This document shows, one piece after another, positions 42,767 through 53,830 of a DNA stretch of 64,000 bases (position 1 is the first letter of the stretch; every line of letters starts with the position of its first letter). The position numbers and the translations under genes were made by a program. Location of the stretch: assembly GCF_005081445.1 (NCBI RefSeq), contig NZ_CP034873.1, positions 496,001 through 560,000 on the forward strand, read 5' to 3'. The notes below the pieces were generated by a model, which worked only from the letters and a program-made list of their open reading frames with translations, searched no databases and was not told where the DNA came from. The DNA is from Buchnera aphidicola (Hyadaphis tataricae). GTDB taxonomy: Bacteria > Pseudomonadota > Gammaproteobacteria > Enterobacterales > Enterobacteriaceae.

Positions 42767-43331
42767 GTCGAATTAAATTTCCATTAGTAATATTAATAAT
42801 CGTAGAAGGATATTTTTCATTACCTATTTTTCCATGTAATACTGGAAAATCTTGACCAAAATAATTAAACAGTTCTTTATAAGTCTTGCTTGGATGCATA
42901 TTTGTAATATTAGCGCTTGTAGAAATTAAAGCACTTCCAAAAGCATTACATAATTCTATTATACTAACATGGGCACTAATACGTACTGCTATAGTTTGAA
43001 ATTTACCAGTTAACCATTTTGGAACTCCTGATCGTGCTGGAAGCAAAAAAGTAAACGGTCCAGGCCAATGCAAAAACATTCTCTTTTTTTGTTCCTTTGA
43101 TAAATTGTCTTCATCAATGTACATTTTTATCTGATCAAAATTTGATGCGACTAATATGAATCCTTTTTCTATATTTCTCTTTTTTAAATATAATAACTTC
43201 ATAATTGCATTTTTGCTATTAGGATCACAACCTAAACCAAACATTGATTCTGTAGGATATGCAATCACATTTTTTTCATGCAGCATATTTATACAATACA
43301 TCAGGGATTTTAAATAAGAATGTTTATTCAT
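42759..43331 (-). CDS. tsaC: Threonylcarbamoyl-AMP synthase
   Basis: TsaC (YrdC/RimN) makes threonylcarbamoyl-AMP for the t6A modification at position 37 of ANN-decoding tRNAs. The 190-residue product has the SUA5/YrdC motifs AYPTESMFGLGCDP, KRNIEKGFILVAS, WPGPFTFLLPA, VAVRIS-like IAVRISAH, ALISTSANIT and the final STIINI. It equals the E. coli length. It lies between smg and aroE as in E. coli; the small zinc-finger gene yrdD is missing. Confidence 0.95.
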   Translation of the reverse strand: MNKHSYLKSLMYCINMLHEKNVIAYPTESMFGLGCDPNSKNAIMKLLYLKKRNIEKGFILVASNFDQIKMYIDEDNLSKEQKKRMFLHWPGPFTFLLPARSGVPKWLTGKFQTIAVRISAHVSIIELCNAFGSALISTSANITNMHPSKTYKELFNYFGQDFPVLHGKIGNEKYPSTIINITNGNLIRHV

Positions 43332-43383
43332 ACATCTTTTCTCGAAATAAACTTATTATATTTTTTTTGATAATTAAATCAAT

Positions 43384-43857
43384 TTAATGAATTACTTCTT
43401 CTTTGAAATTAAATAACAGATTTTCTAATTTCTGATAAACGGATGTACACCCAGGAAGATTAAACAATACAATTAATATAATCCATTTTAAATCTTCCAG
43501 ATTCAGTTCGTATACATCTAATTCCATAATTTTTTCAATAATCATTTCACGCGTATCTAGTGTTAAAATTTCTAATTGTTCCAAAAACAGTATAAAACCA
43601 CGACAATCAGAATTTAATTTAAGAGATTCTTCTGTAGTGTAAATTCGAATAGACATTTTTTTTGATAAAGAGTTCATAGATGAAATAATATTCTTTTTGT
43701 AATAAGACAAATTTTTTAACCAAATTAAAGCATGCAAAATATCTTTTTTTTGAAAACCTATATTCGATAAATCATTTATTAAACTATTATAGTCAATAGA
43801 TATGTTAGATTCACTATATATATAATTTTCAAATAAATATATTATTATATCAAACAT
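43384..43857 (-). CDS. smg: Smg family protein (DUF494)
   Basis: Smg is a conserved protein of unknown function found beside tsaC/aroE and dprA in gammaproteobacteria. The ATG at 43857 gives 157 residues, equal to E. coli Smg, and has GAGGAT placed six bases ahead; the longer start at 43872 is less likely. Conserved blocks are MFDIIIYLFENYIY, GFQKKDILHALIWL, SMRIYTTEE, CRGFILFLEQL and LEDLKWIILIVLFNLPG. dprA, next in E. coli, is absent. Confidence 0.94.
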   Translation of the reverse strand: MFDIIIYLFENYIYSESNISIDYNSLINDLSNIGFQKKDILHALIWLKNLSYYKKNIISSMNSLSKKMSIRIYTTEESLKLNSDCRGFILFLEQLEILTLDTREMIIEKIMELDVYELNLEDLKWIILIVLFNLPGCTSVYQKLENLLFNFKEEVIH

Positions 43858-44104
43858 AAGATCCTCGAACATATTAAATGTTGTTATTTTATAACAAATT
43901 TTATATAAAATTTTTTATATGTCTTATTAATACATAATATATAACAATATGCCATATAATTATCTATTTTTTAAATAAAAAATTTTTTAAAATAAATAAT
44001 ATTCTTTTATAAGAAAAAGCAAAAAACTATATTAGTCAATGTTAAATTATGATAAAACAGTTTATAATATTTTATTAAATTCAAAAATTTTAAACGTAAA
44101 AAAT

Positions 44105-44608
44105 ATGTCTTTGTTAAAAATACTATCTTATCCAGATGAACGTTTAAGGATGATAGCTAAGCCTGTAAACGACATTAATGAAAAAATAAAAACTATTGCA
44201 AATAATATGATTGAAACAATGTATCAAAAAAACGGCATTGGTTTAGCCGCTGTACAAGTAAATATTCCATTGCAGATTATCGTTGTAAAAAAAATGGAAA
44301 ATCAAAAAAATGATTTAATTCTCATTAATCCTGAAATCATTAAAAAAAAAGGAAGCGTGAGTACAGAAGAGGGTTGTTTGTCAATTCCAGAATATCGTTC
44401 ATCCGTTCCTAGATCAAAATATATAACAGTTAAGACATCGAATATATATGGAAAAGAAATAGAATTCGAGGCAACATCTATATTATCTATTTGTATTCAA
44501 CATGAAATAGATCATCTTTATGGTAAATTATTTATTGATTATTTATCAAAATTTAAAAGACAAAGACTAAGAAAAAAAATAGAAAAAATGAATAACAAAA
44601 AGAAATAG
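44105..44608 (+). CDS. def: Peptide deformylase
   Basis: Def removes the formyl group from new proteins; it pairs functionally with fmt and the initiator tRNA. The ATG at 44105 gives 167 residues beginning [15 protein letters not shown], like E. coli Def (169); the longer ORF from 44039 adds an unrelated leader. All three metal-site motifs are present: [18 protein letters not shown] and [10 protein letters not shown]. It diverges from smg across about 247 bases of intergenic DNA and precedes fmt. Confidence 0.97.
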   Translation: MSLLKILSYPDERLRMIAKPVNDINEKIKTIANNMIETMYQKNGIGLAAVQVNIPLQIIVVKKMENQKNDLILINPEIIKKKGSVSTEEGCLSIPEYRSSVPRSKYITVKTSNIYGKEIEFEATSILSICIQHEIDHLYGKLFIDYLSKFKRQRLRKKIEKMNNKKK

Positions 44609-44631
44609 TTTATTACAGGAATGATAAAAAT

Positions 44632-45576
44632 TTGAACAAATTCAGAATTATTTTTGCTGGAACATCTTATTTTTCTGCTGAACACCTCAAGGCGCTGATT
44701 TCTGATTCAACATCTGTAATCGCAGTCATCACTAAACCTGATCTTCCTTCTGGAAGGGGAAATAAAATTCATTTTTCACCGGTAAAAATTTTATCAATCA
44801 AACATCGAATTCCCATTTTACAACCATTTAATTTAAACGATCAATCAGTATTTGATGTAATTAAATCACTTAATGCAGATATGATGATTGTTGTTGCTTA
44901 TGGCAAAATTATACCAAAAAAAATTTTGACTATATTCCCAAAAGGATGTATTAACGTTCACGCCTCATTATTACCCAGATGGAGGGGTCCAACTCCTATT
45001 CAATCATCAATTGCTTATGGAGATAAAAAAACAGGTATCAGTATAATAAAAATGGATGAAAACATTGATACTGGTAGTATAATCCACTCCAAAGCATGTG
45101 ATATATCATCTAAAGACACTACATATAGTTTATCTTTAAAATTGATACATATAGGAATTATAACGTTATTAGAAACTTTAAAAAAAATATCCAATAAAAC
45201 TGTTTTTGAACGAAAACAAAATTTTAAAAACATCACTATATCAAAAAAAATTTATAAAAAAGATGCGCTCTTAGACTGGACTTTACCTGCTGCAAAATTA
45301 GAACGTTTAATTAGAGCTTTCAACCCATGGCCAATTTGTTATTTTATTTTAAAAGATAAAATGATCAAAGTTTGGGAAGCAATAGTCATTCCTAAATGGC
45401 AACGGCAAGATGTTGTAGGAGAGATTTTAATGGTTAATAAACATGGCATACAGATAAATACATCAGATGAAATATTAAATATTTGTAAAATACAACTACC
45501 TGGAAAAAAAATTGTTTCCGTTAAAAATATATATAAATCTAAAGAAAATATATTTAAAATTGGCGCTATTTTATAA
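44632..45576 (+). CDS. fmt: Methionyl-tRNA formyltransferase
   Basis: Fmt formylates initiator Met-tRNA using 10-formyl-THF, linking it to folD. The 314-residue product (E. coli 315) has RIIFAGT, VVAYGKIIPKKIL, NVHASLLPRWRG with the catalytic His, DTGSII with the Asp, and FNPWPICYF in the C-terminal domain. The start is TTG at 44632, supported by AGGA about eleven bases upstream and by alignment; an ATG at 44621 is in another frame. The 3' end faces rplQ across a hairpin terminator. Confidence 0.95.
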   Translation: MNKFRIIFAGTSYFSAEHLKALISDSTSVIAVITKPDLPSGRGNKIHFSPVKILSIKHRIPILQPFNLNDQSVFDVIKSLNADMMIVVAYGKIIPKKILTIFPKGCINVHASLLPRWRGPTPIQSSIAYGDKKTGISIIKMDENIDTGSIIHSKACDISSKDTTYSLSLKLIHIGIITLLETLKKISNKTVFERKQNFKNITISKKIYKKDALLDWTLPAAKLERLIRAFNPWPICYFILKDKMIKVWEAIVIPKWQRQDVVGEILMVNKHGIQINTSDEILNICKIQLPGKKIVSVKNIYKSKENIFKIGAIL

Positions 45577-45615
45577 AACATAATTCTGTCATTCAAAAAT
45601 TTCATGGATATAAAC

Positions 45616-45642
45616 AAGCAAACGGTATATTTCCGTTTGCTT
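45616..45642. terminator. Bidirectional terminator between fmt and rplQ
   Basis: AAGCAAACGG (45616-45625) and CCGTTTGCTT (45633-45642) form a perfect 10-bp stem with a 7-base loop, midway between the converging 3' ends of fmt and rplQ. T-rich sequence follows on both strands. It likely ends both the def-fmt message and the alpha operon. Confidence 0.75.
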
Positions 45643-45651
45643 TATAAAAAA

Positions 45652-46044
45652 TTATTTTTGTTTCGTCATTGCTGTTTTACTTTTTTTAATACGATCAACT
45701 AATTCTATATAAGCCATAGGAGCTTTATCGCCTGCCCGAAAACCACATTTCAAAATTCTTGTATAACCTCCTGGTCTACTTAAAAAACCAGGACCTAATG
45801 TTTTAAATAGTTTTGCTACTATTAGATTATTTCGAATGCAAGAAAAAACTAATCTTCGATTTGATACAGTGTCTATTTTAGAACGAGTTATAATTGGTTC
45901 TACAACTCGTCTCAATTCTTTTGCTTTTGCAAGAGTAGTTTTTATGATCTCATGATCTAGTAGTGAACAAGTCATATTTTTTAACATCGCACTAAGATGG
46001 CTGCTGTTGCGATTTAATTGACGACCAATTTTTCTATGACGCAT
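45652..46044 (-). CDS. rplQ: 50S ribosomal protein L17
   Basis: L17 lies near the tunnel exit of the large subunit. The ATG at 46044 gives 130 residues beginning [16 protein letters not shown] as in E. coli (127); the ORF start at 46077 is too early. [21 protein letters not shown] closes the conserved core (split at the end by strain-specific residues). GGAG lies upstream. Last gene of the alpha operon, after rpoA, followed by a terminator. Confidence 0.97.
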   Translation of the reverse strand: MRHRKIGRQLNRNSSHLSAMLKNMTCSLLDHEIIKTTLAKAKELRRVVEPIITRSKIDTVSNRRLVFSCIRNNLIVAKLFKTLGPGFLSRPGGYTRILKCGFRAGDKAPMAYIELVDRIKKSKTAMTKQK

Positions 46045-46085
46045 AAATGTATGTTCTCCAAGTCCTGTCTTTAACAAGATATTAA

Positions 46086-47075
46086 TTATTCATCTAAAAT
46101 ATTTGACGGAGGCCAATTCTCTAATTTCATGCCAAGAGATAAATTTCTAGAAGCTAAAATATCTTTAATCTCAGTTAAAGACTTTTTTCCTAAATTAGGA
46201 GTTTTTAAAAGCTCAACTTCAGTTCTTTGTACCAAATCTCCAATATAGTGTATAGCTTCTGCTTTAAGACAATTCGCAGAACGAACTGTAAGTTCTAAAT
46301 CATCTACAGGACGTAATAAAATTGGTTCAAATTCTGGTTTTTCTTCTTTAATTTCAGGTTCACGAACATCTCTTAAATCAACAAAAGCTTCTAATTGCTC
46401 AGCCAATATAGTCGCGGCACGACGAATAGCTTCTTCAGGATCGATAGTGCCGTTAGTCTCCATTTCAATTATTAACTTATCTAAATCTGTTCTTTTTTCT
46501 ACACGAGCAGCCTCAACATTATAAGAAATTCGATCTATTGGGCTATAGCATGCATCCACTAATAAACAACCTATTGGTCTAGAATTATCTTCGGAATGAA
46601 CTCGATAAGCCGCAGGAATGTAACCTCTTCCACGTTCAACCTTGATTCTCATAGAAATAGAAGCTTCTTCACAAGTTAAATTACAAATAACGTGTTCTGG
46701 TTTAATAATATCAACATCACCATCATGTATAATATCTGCTGCAGTAACGCAACTAATTCCCGATTTATTTAATCTAAGGAAGACTTCATCTTTGCCATGC
46801 ACTTTTACTGCCAATCCCTTTAAATTTAACAAAATTTCTAAAATATCTTCTTGTATCCCTTCTTTAGTACTATACTCATGAAGAACACCATCTATTTCAA
46901 CTTCAGTAACAGCGCAACCAGGCATAGAAGAAAGAAGAATTCTACGCAATGCATTACCAAGAGTATGACCAAAACCTCTTTCTAAGGGTTCTAAAGTGAC
47001 TTTAGCATGAGTAGCGCTAATTTGTTCAATATCTACTAATCTTGGTTTTAAAAAACCTATAATAGAATTCTGCAT
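46086..47075 (-). CDS. rpoA: RNA polymerase alpha subunit
   Basis: The alpha subunit dimerises to assemble RNA polymerase and its C-terminal domain contacts UP elements and activators. The 329-residue product equals the E. coli length. The N-terminal domain has [20 protein letters not shown]; the C-terminal domain (from about residue 250) keeps [17 protein letters not shown] and [11 protein letters not shown]. Retention of the DNA-binding surface suggests promoter UP-element contacts remain possible. It lies between rpsD and rplQ. Confidence 0.98.
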   Translation of the reverse strand: MQNSIIGFLKPRLVDIEQISATHAKVTLEPLERGFGHTLGNALRRILLSSMPGCAVTEVEIDGVLHEYSTKEGIQEDILEILLNLKGLAVKVHGKDEVFLRLNKSGISCVTAADIIHDGDVDIIKPEHVICNLTCEEASISMRIKVERGRGYIPAAYRVHSEDNSRPIGCLLVDACYSPIDRISYNVEAARVEKRTDLDKLIIEMETNGTIDPEEAIRRAATILAEQLEAFVDLRDVREPEIKEEKPEFEPILLRPVDDLELTVRSANCLKAEAIHYIGDLVQRTEVELLKTPNLGKKSLTEIKDILASRNLSLGMKLENWPPSNILDE

Positions 47076-47103
47076 GTAATCCTCTCTTGAATATTAAACT
47101 TTA

Positions 47104-47724
47104 CTACTTAGAATAAAGTTCAACAATTAAGTGTTCATTGATCTCTGCAGATAAATCAGAACGCTCAGGAAATCTTTTAAAAAATCCTTCCATTTTTGTT
47201 ACATCTACTTCCAACCAAGTTGGCTTTTCACGTTGTTCGACAAGTTCTAATGCGGCTTTTATGCGCGATTGGTTTCTAGATTTTTGTCTGATAGAAATTA
47301 AATCATTAGGACAAATTTGATATGAAGCGATGTTTACAATTGTATTATTGACTAGAACAGATTTATGATTTACCAGCTGTCTCGACTCAGAACGTGTACA
47401 ACCAAATCCCATACGATAAACAACGTTATCTAATCGTCTTTCTAATAATTGTAATAAATTAGCTCCAGTATTTCCTTTTAATCTTGCAGCACGTTTATAA
47501 TATATTTTAAACTGACGTTCTAAAATACCATACAAACGACGTACTTTTTGCTTTTCACGCAATTGTACAGCATAATCAGATAATCTTGGTTTTCGAATAC
47601 CATGATGACCAGGAGGTTGATCTAATTTACATTTGGATTCTATAGAACGAATTCCTGATTTTAAAAATAAATCTGTTCCTTCACGTCTACTTAACTTTAG
47701 TTTGGGACCTAAATATTTTGCCAT
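47104..47724 (-). CDS. rpsD: 30S ribosomal protein S4
   Basis: S4 is a primary 16S rRNA binder; in E. coli it also represses the alpha operon. The ATG at 47724 gives 206 residues as in E. coli, beginning [20 protein letters not shown], with GGAG eight bases upstream. The S4 RNA-binding domain [20 protein letters not shown] and C-terminal [18 protein letters not shown] are intact. Whether the alpha leader pseudoknot persists was not visible to me. Confidence 0.98.
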   Translation of the reverse strand: MAKYLGPKLKLSRREGTDLFLKSGIRSIESKCKLDQPPGHHGIRKPRLSDYAVQLREKQKVRRLYGILERQFKIYYKRAARLKGNTGANLLQLLERRLDNVVYRMGFGCTRSESRQLVNHKSVLVNNTIVNIASYQICPNDLISIRQKSRNQSRIKAALELVEQREKPTWLEVDVTKMEGFFKRFPERSDLSAEINEHLIVELYSK

Positions 47725-47750
47725 TTTATTCTCCAATATTTTCTAAAAAA

Positions 47751-48143
47751 TTATACACGACGTTTTTTAGGAGGGCGGCAACCATTATGAGGAATTGGTG
47801 TAACATCAGTAATATTAGTAATACGAAATCCAGCCGCATTTAGAGCTCTAATGGTAGATTCTCTTCCTGGTCCAGGACCTTTTACCATAACTTCTAAATT
47901 TTTTATACCATAATCTTTAACAATTTCTGCGCAACGTTCAGCAGCAATTTGAGCCGCAAAAGGAGTAGATTTTCGAGAACCTCTAAAACCAGAACCTCCA
48001 GAGGTAGCCCAACCTAAAGCATTACCTTGTCTATCAGTAATAGTTACAATAGTGTTGTTAAAAGATGCGTGAATATGAGCTATACCATCTAAGATTTGTT
48101 TTTTTAATTTTTTTCGTGTACGAATTTTTGCATTTTTTACCAT
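47751..48143 (-). CDS. rpsK: 30S ribosomal protein S11
   Basis: S11 sits on the 30S platform near the E-site mRNA. The ATG at 48143 gives 130 residues (E. coli 129), beginning [22 protein letters not shown] lies upstream. The central [20 protein letters not shown] and C-terminal [16 protein letters not shown] are essentially identical to E. coli. Alpha operon, between rpsM and rpsD. Confidence 0.98.
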   Translation of the reverse strand: MVKNAKIRTRKKLKKQILDGIAHIHASFNNTIVTITDRQGNALGWATSGGSGFRGSRKSTPFAAQIAAERCAEIVKDYGIKNLEVMVKGPGPGRESTIRALNAAGFRITNITDVTPIPHNGCRPPKKRRV

Positions 48144-48161
48144 TATCAAAATCACCTAAAA

Positions 48162-48518
48162 TTATTTTTTTATTGGTTTTCGAGGGCCCTTACAAGTCCT
48201 AGCATTAGTTTTAGTTCTTTGTCCATGTACTGGAAGATTACGTCGATGACGCAAACCACGATAACAGCTCAAATCAATTAACCTTTTAATATTTAAAGTT
48301 TTTTCTCTTCTTAAATCACCTTCGACAACATAGTTTAGAATATTTTTTCTCAACAGTTCAATTTGCTCTTCATTTAAATCTAAAATTTTACAATTTTCAG
48401 GAATATTTGTTGCAAAGCAAATATATTTAGCACGTTTTCTGCCAATTCCATAAATTGATGTCAATGCAATGATAGTGTGTTTGTTCTCGGGAATGTTAAT
48501 TCCTGCAATGCGTGGCAT
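48162..48518 (-). CDS. rpsM: 30S ribosomal protein S13
   Basis: S13 forms the head bridge to the 50S subunit. The 118-residue product equals E. coli and has [13 protein letters not shown] [25 protein letters not shown], and the C-terminal [20 protein letters not shown]. First gene of the alpha operon block after rpmJ. Confidence 0.98.
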   Translation of the reverse strand: MPRIAGINIPENKHTIIALTSIYGIGRKRAKYICFATNIPENCKILDLNEEQIELLRKNILNYVVEGDLRREKTLNIKRLIDLSCYRGLRHRRNLPVHGQRTKTNARTCKGPRKPIKK

Positions 48519-48615
48519 ATTTTTAACCTTTATGTAATTTGTAATTCAATAAAACATATCATGCAAAATATTATTTTTTTCAAAAAATTTAAACAATATA
48601 GTTATTTAAAAATCA

Positions 48616-48732
48616 TTAACCCTGACGTTGTTTATGTTTTGGATCATTACTACAAATAATTCTTATAACATTATTTCTTCTGACCACTTTGCAATTCCGA
48701 CATAATGTTTTTACTGAAGCTTTGACTTTCAT
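48616..48732 (-). CDS. rpmJ: 50S ribosomal protein L36
   Basis: A 38-codon gene between rpsM and secY, too short for most ORF filters. The product starts [17 protein letters not shown] and ends PKHKQRQG, and keeps the zinc ligands Cys11, Cys14, Cys27 and His33 of the zinc-binding L36 form. Position matches E. coli, at the end of the spc operon. Confidence 0.97.
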   Translation of the reverse strand: MKVKASVKTLCRNCKVVRRNNVIRIICSNDPKHKQRQG

Positions 48733-48767
48733 AATAATATCCTTAAATATTTCTATTACACATATTT

Positions 48768-50084
48768 TTATTGATTTGATTTTTTTAAAATAGAATCATA
48801 TTGATGTGACATAATTAATGTTTGAACCTGACTGATCAAGTCTATAATAACTACTACAACAATCAGTAAAGAAGTACCACCAAAATAAAAAGGAACATTC
48901 ATAAAATTCTTCATAAATTCTGGTATGAGGCAAATAAAAGTAATATAAATCGAACCTAAAAAAGTTAATTTCAACATGACTTTATTAATATATTTTGCTG
49001 TTTGCTCACCAGGTCGAATGCCTGAAACAAAAGCTCCTGACTTTTTTAAATTATCAGCAGTTTCGCGAGGATTAAACACTAAACCTGTATAAAAAAAACA
49101 AAAAAATACTATAGCCGATACGTATAAAATTAAATATATGGGTTGATTAGGATGCAAATAAAAAGCAATATTCTCTAATATTTTCGATTGATGACCAATT
49201 TGTAACCATGAAAAAATGGTTATAGGAAAGAGAACTACACTCGATGCAAAAATAGCAGGCATGACACCAGACATATTAATTTTAAGCGGTAAATGAGTGC
49301 TTTGCGCAGCATAAAGACGTCGACCTCTTTGATGCTGTGCATAATTCACAACAATTTTCCTCTGTGCACGTTCAACGAACACGACAATACAAATCACTGC
49401 AAACATCAAAAACAAAATAAACAAAAATAAAAAAAAATTTAAATTTCCTTGTCTCGTTTGTTCAATGGTGCTTCCAATCGCTGATGGTAAACCTGCTATA
49501 ATTCCTGCAAAAATAATGATAGAGATACCATTTCCAATTCCACATTCTGTAATTAATTCTCCTAACCACATCAAAAACATGGTTCCGGTGACTAAACTTA
49601 TAATCGCAGTACAATAGAACACTAAACCAGGATGAATTACAAATGAGTGCATTCCTGATATATTAGGTAAACTGGTTGCAATACCAATTGATTGCAATAA
49701 CGATAACAACAAGGTAGCATACCTAGTATATTGATTAATTTTTTGCTTCCCAGATTCTCCTTCTTTTTTCATTTCAGATAAAGCCGGATGCACTAAAGTT
49801 AGTAATTGAATAATAATAGAAGCTGATATATAAGGCATAATACCTAAAGAAAAGATAGAAGCGCGACTTAGAGCACCACCAGAAAACATATTCAACATGT
49901 CAACAATAGTACCTTGTTGTTCATTTAATATTTTAGATAAAATTGTAGTATCAATTCCAGGAATAGGAATAAATGAACCAATACGAAAAACAATTAAAGC
50001 TACAATTACAAAAATTACTCTATGTTTAATTTCAATGATATTGTTTTTAGTATTTTTAAAGTTTAATTCTAATTTCTTTAGCAT
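48768..50084 (-). CDS. secY: Protein translocase channel SecY
   Basis: SecY is the ten-helix pore of the Sec translocon and works with SecE, SecG and SecA; the signal-sequence proteins seen here (MltA, CyoA, PpiD) would pass through it. The 438-residue product (E. coli 443) keeps [10 protein letters not shown], the region [21 protein letters not shown] and the cytoplasmic loop with YAQHQRGRR. Penultimate in the spc operon, between rplO and rpmJ. Confidence 0.98.
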   Translation of the reverse strand: MLKKLELNFKNTKNNIIEIKHRVIFVIVALIVFRIGSFIPIPGIDTTILSKILNEQQGTIVDMLNMFSGGALSRASIFSLGIMPYISASIIIQLLTLVHPALSEMKKEGESGKQKINQYTRYATLLLSLLQSIGIATSLPNISGMHSFVIHPGLVFYCTAIISLVTGTMFLMWLGELITECGIGNGISIIIFAGIIAGLPSAIGSTIEQTRQGNLNFFLFLFILFLMFAVICIVVFVERAQRKIVVNYAQHQRGRRLYAAQSTHLPLKINMSGVMPAIFASSVVLFPITIFSWLQIGHQSKILENIAFYLHPNQPIYLILYVSAIVFFCFFYTGLVFNPRETADNLKKSGAFVSGIRPGEQTAKYINKVMLKLTFLGSIYITFICLIPEFMKNFMNVPFYFGGTSLLIVVVVIIDLISQVQTLIMSHQYDSILKKSNQ

Positions 50085-50095
50085 ATTTTTATTGA

Positions 50096-50530
50096 TTATC
50101 CTTCAATTTTGCCGCCATAGTGTTCTATCACAGTACGCGCACCTTTAGTTATAGATAATCCTCGTATTATCAAAGAAGAAGTAACCTTTCCTTTAAAAAT
50201 AATTTTAGCGTACTTAATATTTTTATTAATAATGTTTTCTTTTTTTAATAAATTTAAATCAACAATATTAGTAGACAAATTTGATAAACTGGTTAATCTT
50301 ACTTCTGCAGTAATCTTTTTTTTTCTAGAATTAAAACCAAATTTAGGAAGACGTCTATACAAAGGCATTTGACCTCCTTCAAAACCTCTACGAACACTAC
50401 TACCAGATCTAGATTTTTGACCTTTGTGACCCCGACCCGCAGTTTTACCAAAACCTGATCCAATACCCCGGCCTAATCTTTTTCGATTAGTAACAGAGCC
50501 ATAAGCTGGAGCAAGCGTATTTAAATACAT
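50096..50530 (-). CDS. rplO: 50S ribosomal protein L15
   Basis: L15 is a late-assembly large-subunit protein. The 144-residue product equals E. coli, with [40 protein letters not shown] and [12 protein letters not shown]. Three bases separate it from rpmD. Confidence 0.98.
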   Translation of the reverse strand: MYLNTLAPAYGSVTNRKRLGRGIGSGFGKTAGRGHKGQKSRSGSSVRRGFEGGQMPLYRRLPKFGFNSRKKKITAEVRLTSLSNLSTNIVDLNLLKKENIINKNIKYAKIIFKGKVTSSLIIRGLSITKGARTVIEHYGGKIEG

Positions 50531-50533
50531 ATT

Positions 50534-50713
50534 TTATTCCTCTTGTGTTTTTAAAATATAAGAAATTTTATTAATCATACCTTGAATAGCAGGAGTATTT
50601 TTTCGTATTACTGTATGTCCGATATAACGCAGTCCTAGACCAGATAATGTTTTTTTATGTTTAGGAAGTCTTCCTATAGAACTTTTGATTTGAGTAATTT
50701 TGATATTTTTCAT
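50534..50713 (-). CDS. rpmD: 50S ribosomal protein L30
   Basis: A 59-residue protein, identical in length to E. coli L30, missed by length-filtered ORF calling. It begins [20 protein letters not shown] and keeps [20 protein letters not shown] and GMINKISY. It lies between rpsE and rplO in the spc operon. Confidence 0.97.
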   Translation of the reverse strand: MKNIKITQIKSSIGRLPKHKKTLSGLGLRYIGHTVIRKNTPAIQGMINKISYILKTQEE

Positions 50714-50723
50714 ATAATAGAAT

Positions 50724-51227
50724 TTATCCTGTTATTTCTTCAATGCACTTATTTCTTTTGGCAGCGATCATTTCTGGAGATTTCATATTCATTAGACCAT
50801 TCATAGTAGCTCGTACTACGTTGATTGGATTGGTAGAACCATAAGTTTTAGCCAAGACATTTTGCACTCCTGCTACCTCTAAAACCGCGCGCATTGCTCC
50901 GCCTGCAATAATACCCGTTCCATCTGAAGCGGGTTTCATAAAAATTTTTGATCCAGTATGAGAGCCTTGCAATGCATGTTGTAAAGTTTTATTAATTAAT
51001 GGAATAGTAATCATATTTCTTCTTGCTTTTTCCATGGCTTTTTGAATAGCAGCAGGTACTTCTCGAGCTTTTCCATAACCAAAACCAACTCTTCCATTAC
51101 CATTTCCTACTACAGTTAAAGCGGTAAAAGAAAAAATTCTACCACCTTTTACAGTTTTTGAAACACGATTAACTGTGATCAGTTTTTCTTGTAAATCACT
51201 ATTATTTTTTTTTTCAATGTTAGCCAT
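50724..51227 (-). CDS. rpsE: 30S ribosomal protein S5
   Basis: S5 contributes to decoding fidelity at the mRNA entry site. The 167-residue product equals E. coli and has [40 protein letters not shown], and [19 protein letters not shown]. spc operon, between rplR and rpmD. Confidence 0.98.
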   Translation of the reverse strand: MANIEKKNNSDLQEKLITVNRVSKTVKGGRIFSFTALTVVGNGNGRVGFGYGKAREVPAAIQKAMEKARRNMITIPLINKTLQHALQGSHTGSKIFMKPASDGTGIIAGGAMRAVLEVAGVQNVLAKTYGSTNPINVVRATMNGLMNMKSPEMIAAKRNKCIEEITG

Positions 51228-51242
51228 TATGAAATGTTCACC

Positions 51243-51611
51243 CTAAAACTTAAGCCCAAATGCACGTGCAGATTCAGCTAATGCTTTTATACGACCATGG
51301 TACTTAAAACCAGATCGATCAAAAGAAACATTTTTTATTCCCTTTGACAGAGCTCTTTCTGCAATTATTTTTCCGATTTTTTCTGCAGCTTTTTTGTTTC
51401 CTGTATATTTTAAATGACATTTAATTTTTTTTTCTAAAGTCGAGGCAAATACTAAAACTTTAGATTCTTTAGAAGAAAGAATTTGTGCATACACGTGTCG
51501 AGAAGTACGATGTACTACTAACCTAATAGATTCTAGTTCTTTAAATTTAAAACGTGTTTTCATAGAACGACGTATGCGAGAAGCAATTTTATTTTTGATT
51601 GCGTTAATCAT
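51243..51611 (-). CDS. rplR: 50S ribosomal protein L18
   Basis: L18 binds 5S rRNA with L5 and L25. The 122-residue product (E. coli 117) has [39 protein letters not shown] and the C-terminal [18 protein letters not shown]. The N-terminus is a few residues longer than in E. coli. spc operon. Confidence 0.97.
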   Translation of the reverse strand: MINAIKNKIASRIRRSMKTRFKFKELESIRLVVHRTSRHVYAQILSSKESKVLVFASTLEKKIKCHLKYTGNKKAAEKIGKIIAERALSKGIKNVSFDRSGFKYHGRIKALAESARAFGLKF

Positions 51612-51612
51612 A

Positions 51613-52149
51613 TTATTTCTTTTTAGCCTCTTTTATACGAATTTGTTCTTCTGAATAACGAACGCCTTTTCCTTTGTACGGTTCTGGAAGTCTATAAGAA
51701 CGTAAATTAGCTGCAATTTGTCCAACTAATTGCTTATCTATCCCTTGAATAACAATTTCTGTTGGTGATGTATTTTCTGCACTAATACCTTGAGGCAAAG
51801 AATAAACAATAGGATGTGAATATCCTAATGACATATTAACTACATTTTCTTTAGTTACAGAGACTCGATATCCAACTCCAGATAACTGTAATTTTTTAAT
51901 AAATTTTTTAGAAACACCAAGAATCATTGAATTTACAAGAGATCTAGCAGTTCCTGCTTGTGCCCAACCGTTATCACAACCTAAACGTGGAAAAAATGTT
52001 ATTGTATTATTTAACAAACGCACTTCAACAGCATCATTAATAACACGCGAAAGATGTCCATATTTTCCTTTAATAGATATATTTTGCAAATTCAGTTGTA
52101 CATCAATATCAGAAGGAACTATAATAGGACGTTTAGCTATACGAGACAT
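51613..52149 (-). CDS. rplF: 50S ribosomal protein L6
   Basis: L6 lies by the factor-binding site near the sarcin-ricin loop. The 178-residue product (E. coli 177) has [40 protein letters not shown] and the C-terminal [20 protein letters not shown]. One base separates it from rplR. Confidence 0.98.
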   Translation of the reverse strand: MSRIAKRPIIVPSDIDVQLNLQNISIKGKYGHLSRVINDAVEVRLLNNTITFFPRLGCDNGWAQAGTARSLVNSMILGVSKKFIKKLQLSGVGYRVSVTKENVVNMSLGYSHPIVYSLPQGISAENTSPTEIVIQGIDKQLVGQIAANLRSYRLPEPYKGKGVRYSEEQIRIKEAKKK

Positions 52150-52159
52150 TCTTCCTCCA

Positions 52160-52552
52160 TTAAGCTACATAACAAACAATCTCACCGCCAAGACCGATTT
52201 TACGAGCTTCTCGGTCTGTCATAATACCCTTAGAAGTAGAGATTATTGCAATTCCAAGTCCATCCATTACTTCAGGCAGTTTGTTCTTTTTTTTATATAT
52301 TCTTAAACTGGGACGACTAACACGTTTTATCATTTCTACAACAGGTTTGCCATTAAAATATTTTAATATAATTTCTAGTTCTAGCTTAGATTGTCCTATC
52401 ACTTTAAATGTTGTAATATAACCTTCTTTTTGTAGCAGTGTAACAATTGATTTTTTTAATTTAGATGCAGGTATTTTTACAGAATATTTATTAGCTGAAT
52501 GACCATTTCTAATGCGAGTTAACATATCTGCTACTGGATCTTGCATGCTCAT
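52160..52552 (-). CDS. rpsH: 30S ribosomal protein S8
   Basis: S8 binds 16S helix 21 and in E. coli represses the spc operon translationally. The 130-residue product equals E. coli: [17 protein letters not shown] at the start, [20 protein letters not shown] and the C-terminal [15 protein letters not shown]. Whether an S8 operator survives near rplE was not assessed. Confidence 0.98.
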   Translation of the reverse strand: MSMQDPVADMLTRIRNGHSANKYSVKIPASKLKKSIVTLLQKEGYITTFKVIGQSKLELEIILKYFNGKPVVEMIKRVSRPSLRIYKKKNKLPEVMDGLGIAIISTSKGIMTDREARKIGLGGEIVCYVA

Positions 52553-52582
52553 TTTAAAACTCCAAAATTACTCAAATAAGTT

Positions 52583-52888
52583 TTACCAACTAGATTTTTT
52601 TAATCCAGGTATTTCACCTTTCATAGCAGCTTCTCTGACTTTAATTCGGCTTAATCCAAATTTTCGCAAAAATGCATGTGGTCGTCCAGTTTGACGACAT
52701 CTATTTCTTTGACGCGATGGACTAGAATCACGTGGAAAAGATTGCAATTTAAACATAGCATCCCAACGATCTTTATCAGATAATACACTATTAGAAATAA
52801 TTTTTTTTAGTTCAATACGTTGAGTATAAAATTTTTTTGCTAACTTTATACGTTTTACTTCTCTGGCTTTCATAGATTGTTTCGCCAT
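52583..52888 (-). CDS. rpsN: 30S ribosomal protein S14
   Basis: S14 is a head protein of the small subunit. The 101-residue product equals E. coli; it is the long form without the zinc CXXC pairs, with [20 protein letters not shown] and the C-terminal [15 protein letters not shown]. spc operon, between rplE and rpsH. Confidence 0.98.
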   Translation of the reverse strand: MAKQSMKAREVKRIKLAKKFYTQRIELKKIISNSVLSDKDRWDAMFKLQSFPRDSSPSRQRNRCRQTGRPHAFLRKFGLSRIKVREAAMKGEIPGLKKSSW

Positions 52889-52904
52889 ATAACAACCTCA
52901 ATTT

Positions 52905-53444
52905 TTATTTACGAAAGGGGAAATTGAAGGCAGATAACAACGCTTTACCCTCAAAATCATTTCTAGCTGTTGTAGTAATAGTAATATCTAAACCACGAAG
53001 ACGATCAACCTTGTCATAATCAATTTCTGGAAAAATAATCTGTTCTCGTATTCCTAAACTATAATTACCTTGACCATCAAAAGCAGTATTTGATAATCCT
53101 CGAAAATCACGAATTCTAGGAATAGCAATCACAATCAAGCGCTCGAAAAAATCCCATTTTCTTTTTTTTCTTAACGTCACCTTACACCCAATAGGATAAC
53201 CCTGACGAATTTTAAAGCCAGCTACAGACTTATGAGCTTTAGTTACTAAGGGTTTTTGTCCTGATATGGCAGTTAAATCTAAAATAGCATGATCTAAGAC
53301 TTTTTTATCGACAGCAGCAGCTCCAACACCCATATTTAAAGTAATTTTATCAATTTTAGGAACTTGCATAACAGAACTAAACTTTAATTCTAACATTAAT
53401 TTGTGAATTATTGTTGTTTTATAATAATCATATAATGTTGTCAT
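52905..53444 (-). CDS. rplE: 50S ribosomal protein L5
   Basis: L5 binds 5S rRNA and touches P-site tRNA. The 179-residue product equals E. coli and has [36 protein letters not shown], and [20 protein letters not shown] near the end. spc operon, between rplX and rpsN. Confidence 0.98.
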   Translation of the reverse strand: MTTLYDYYKTTIIHKLMLELKFSSVMQVPKIDKITLNMGVGAAAVDKKVLDHAILDLTAISGQKPLVTKAHKSVAGFKIRQGYPIGCKVTLRKKRKWDFFERLIVIAIPRIRDFRGLSNTAFDGQGNYSLGIREQIIFPEIDYDKVDRLRGLDITITTTARNDFEGKALLSAFNFPFRK

Positions 53445-53480
53445 TATGTTTATGTTATCCCCCTTTTATAGAAATCAAAA

Positions 53481-53795
53481 TCATTTAATAATCTTACCAT
53501 TAGATTTAAAAAAACGAATTTTTTTACCTTCTTCAAATCTAAAACCCACACGATCTGCCTTGTTAGATTCAGGGTTAAAAATAGCAATATTTGATATTTG
53601 AATAGGTGCTTCTTTTTCTACTATTCCGCCAATTTTATTTTGAGATGGTATAGGTTTTTGATGTTTTTTAACTAAATTTAAACCATTTATAATCGCTTTT
53701 TGTGAAGATAACATGTGTTTAATGATACCTTTTTTGCCTTTTTCTTTTCCTGTTAATATGATCACTTCATCATTACGACGTAATTTTGATGCCAT
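53481..53795 (-). CDS. rplX: 50S ribosomal protein L24
   Basis: L24 starts large-subunit assembly. The 104-residue product equals E. coli and has the KOW motif [40 protein letters not shown] and [17 protein letters not shown]. spc operon, after rplN. Confidence 0.97.
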   Translation of the reverse strand: MASKLRRNDEVIILTGKEKGKKGIIKHMLSSQKAIINGLNLVKKHQKPIPSQNKIGGIVEKEAPIQISNIAIFNPESNKADRVGFRFEEGKKIRFFKSNGKIIK

Positions 53796-53830
53796 GCGTT
53801 CATTCCTTTTAAATAAACATTTGATTCTAA

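Noticed and set aside
43858..44104. Coding sequence upstream of def (ORF start at 44039)
   Set aside because: Residues before Met at 44105 do not match deformylase; the spacer is the smg/def divergent promoter region.
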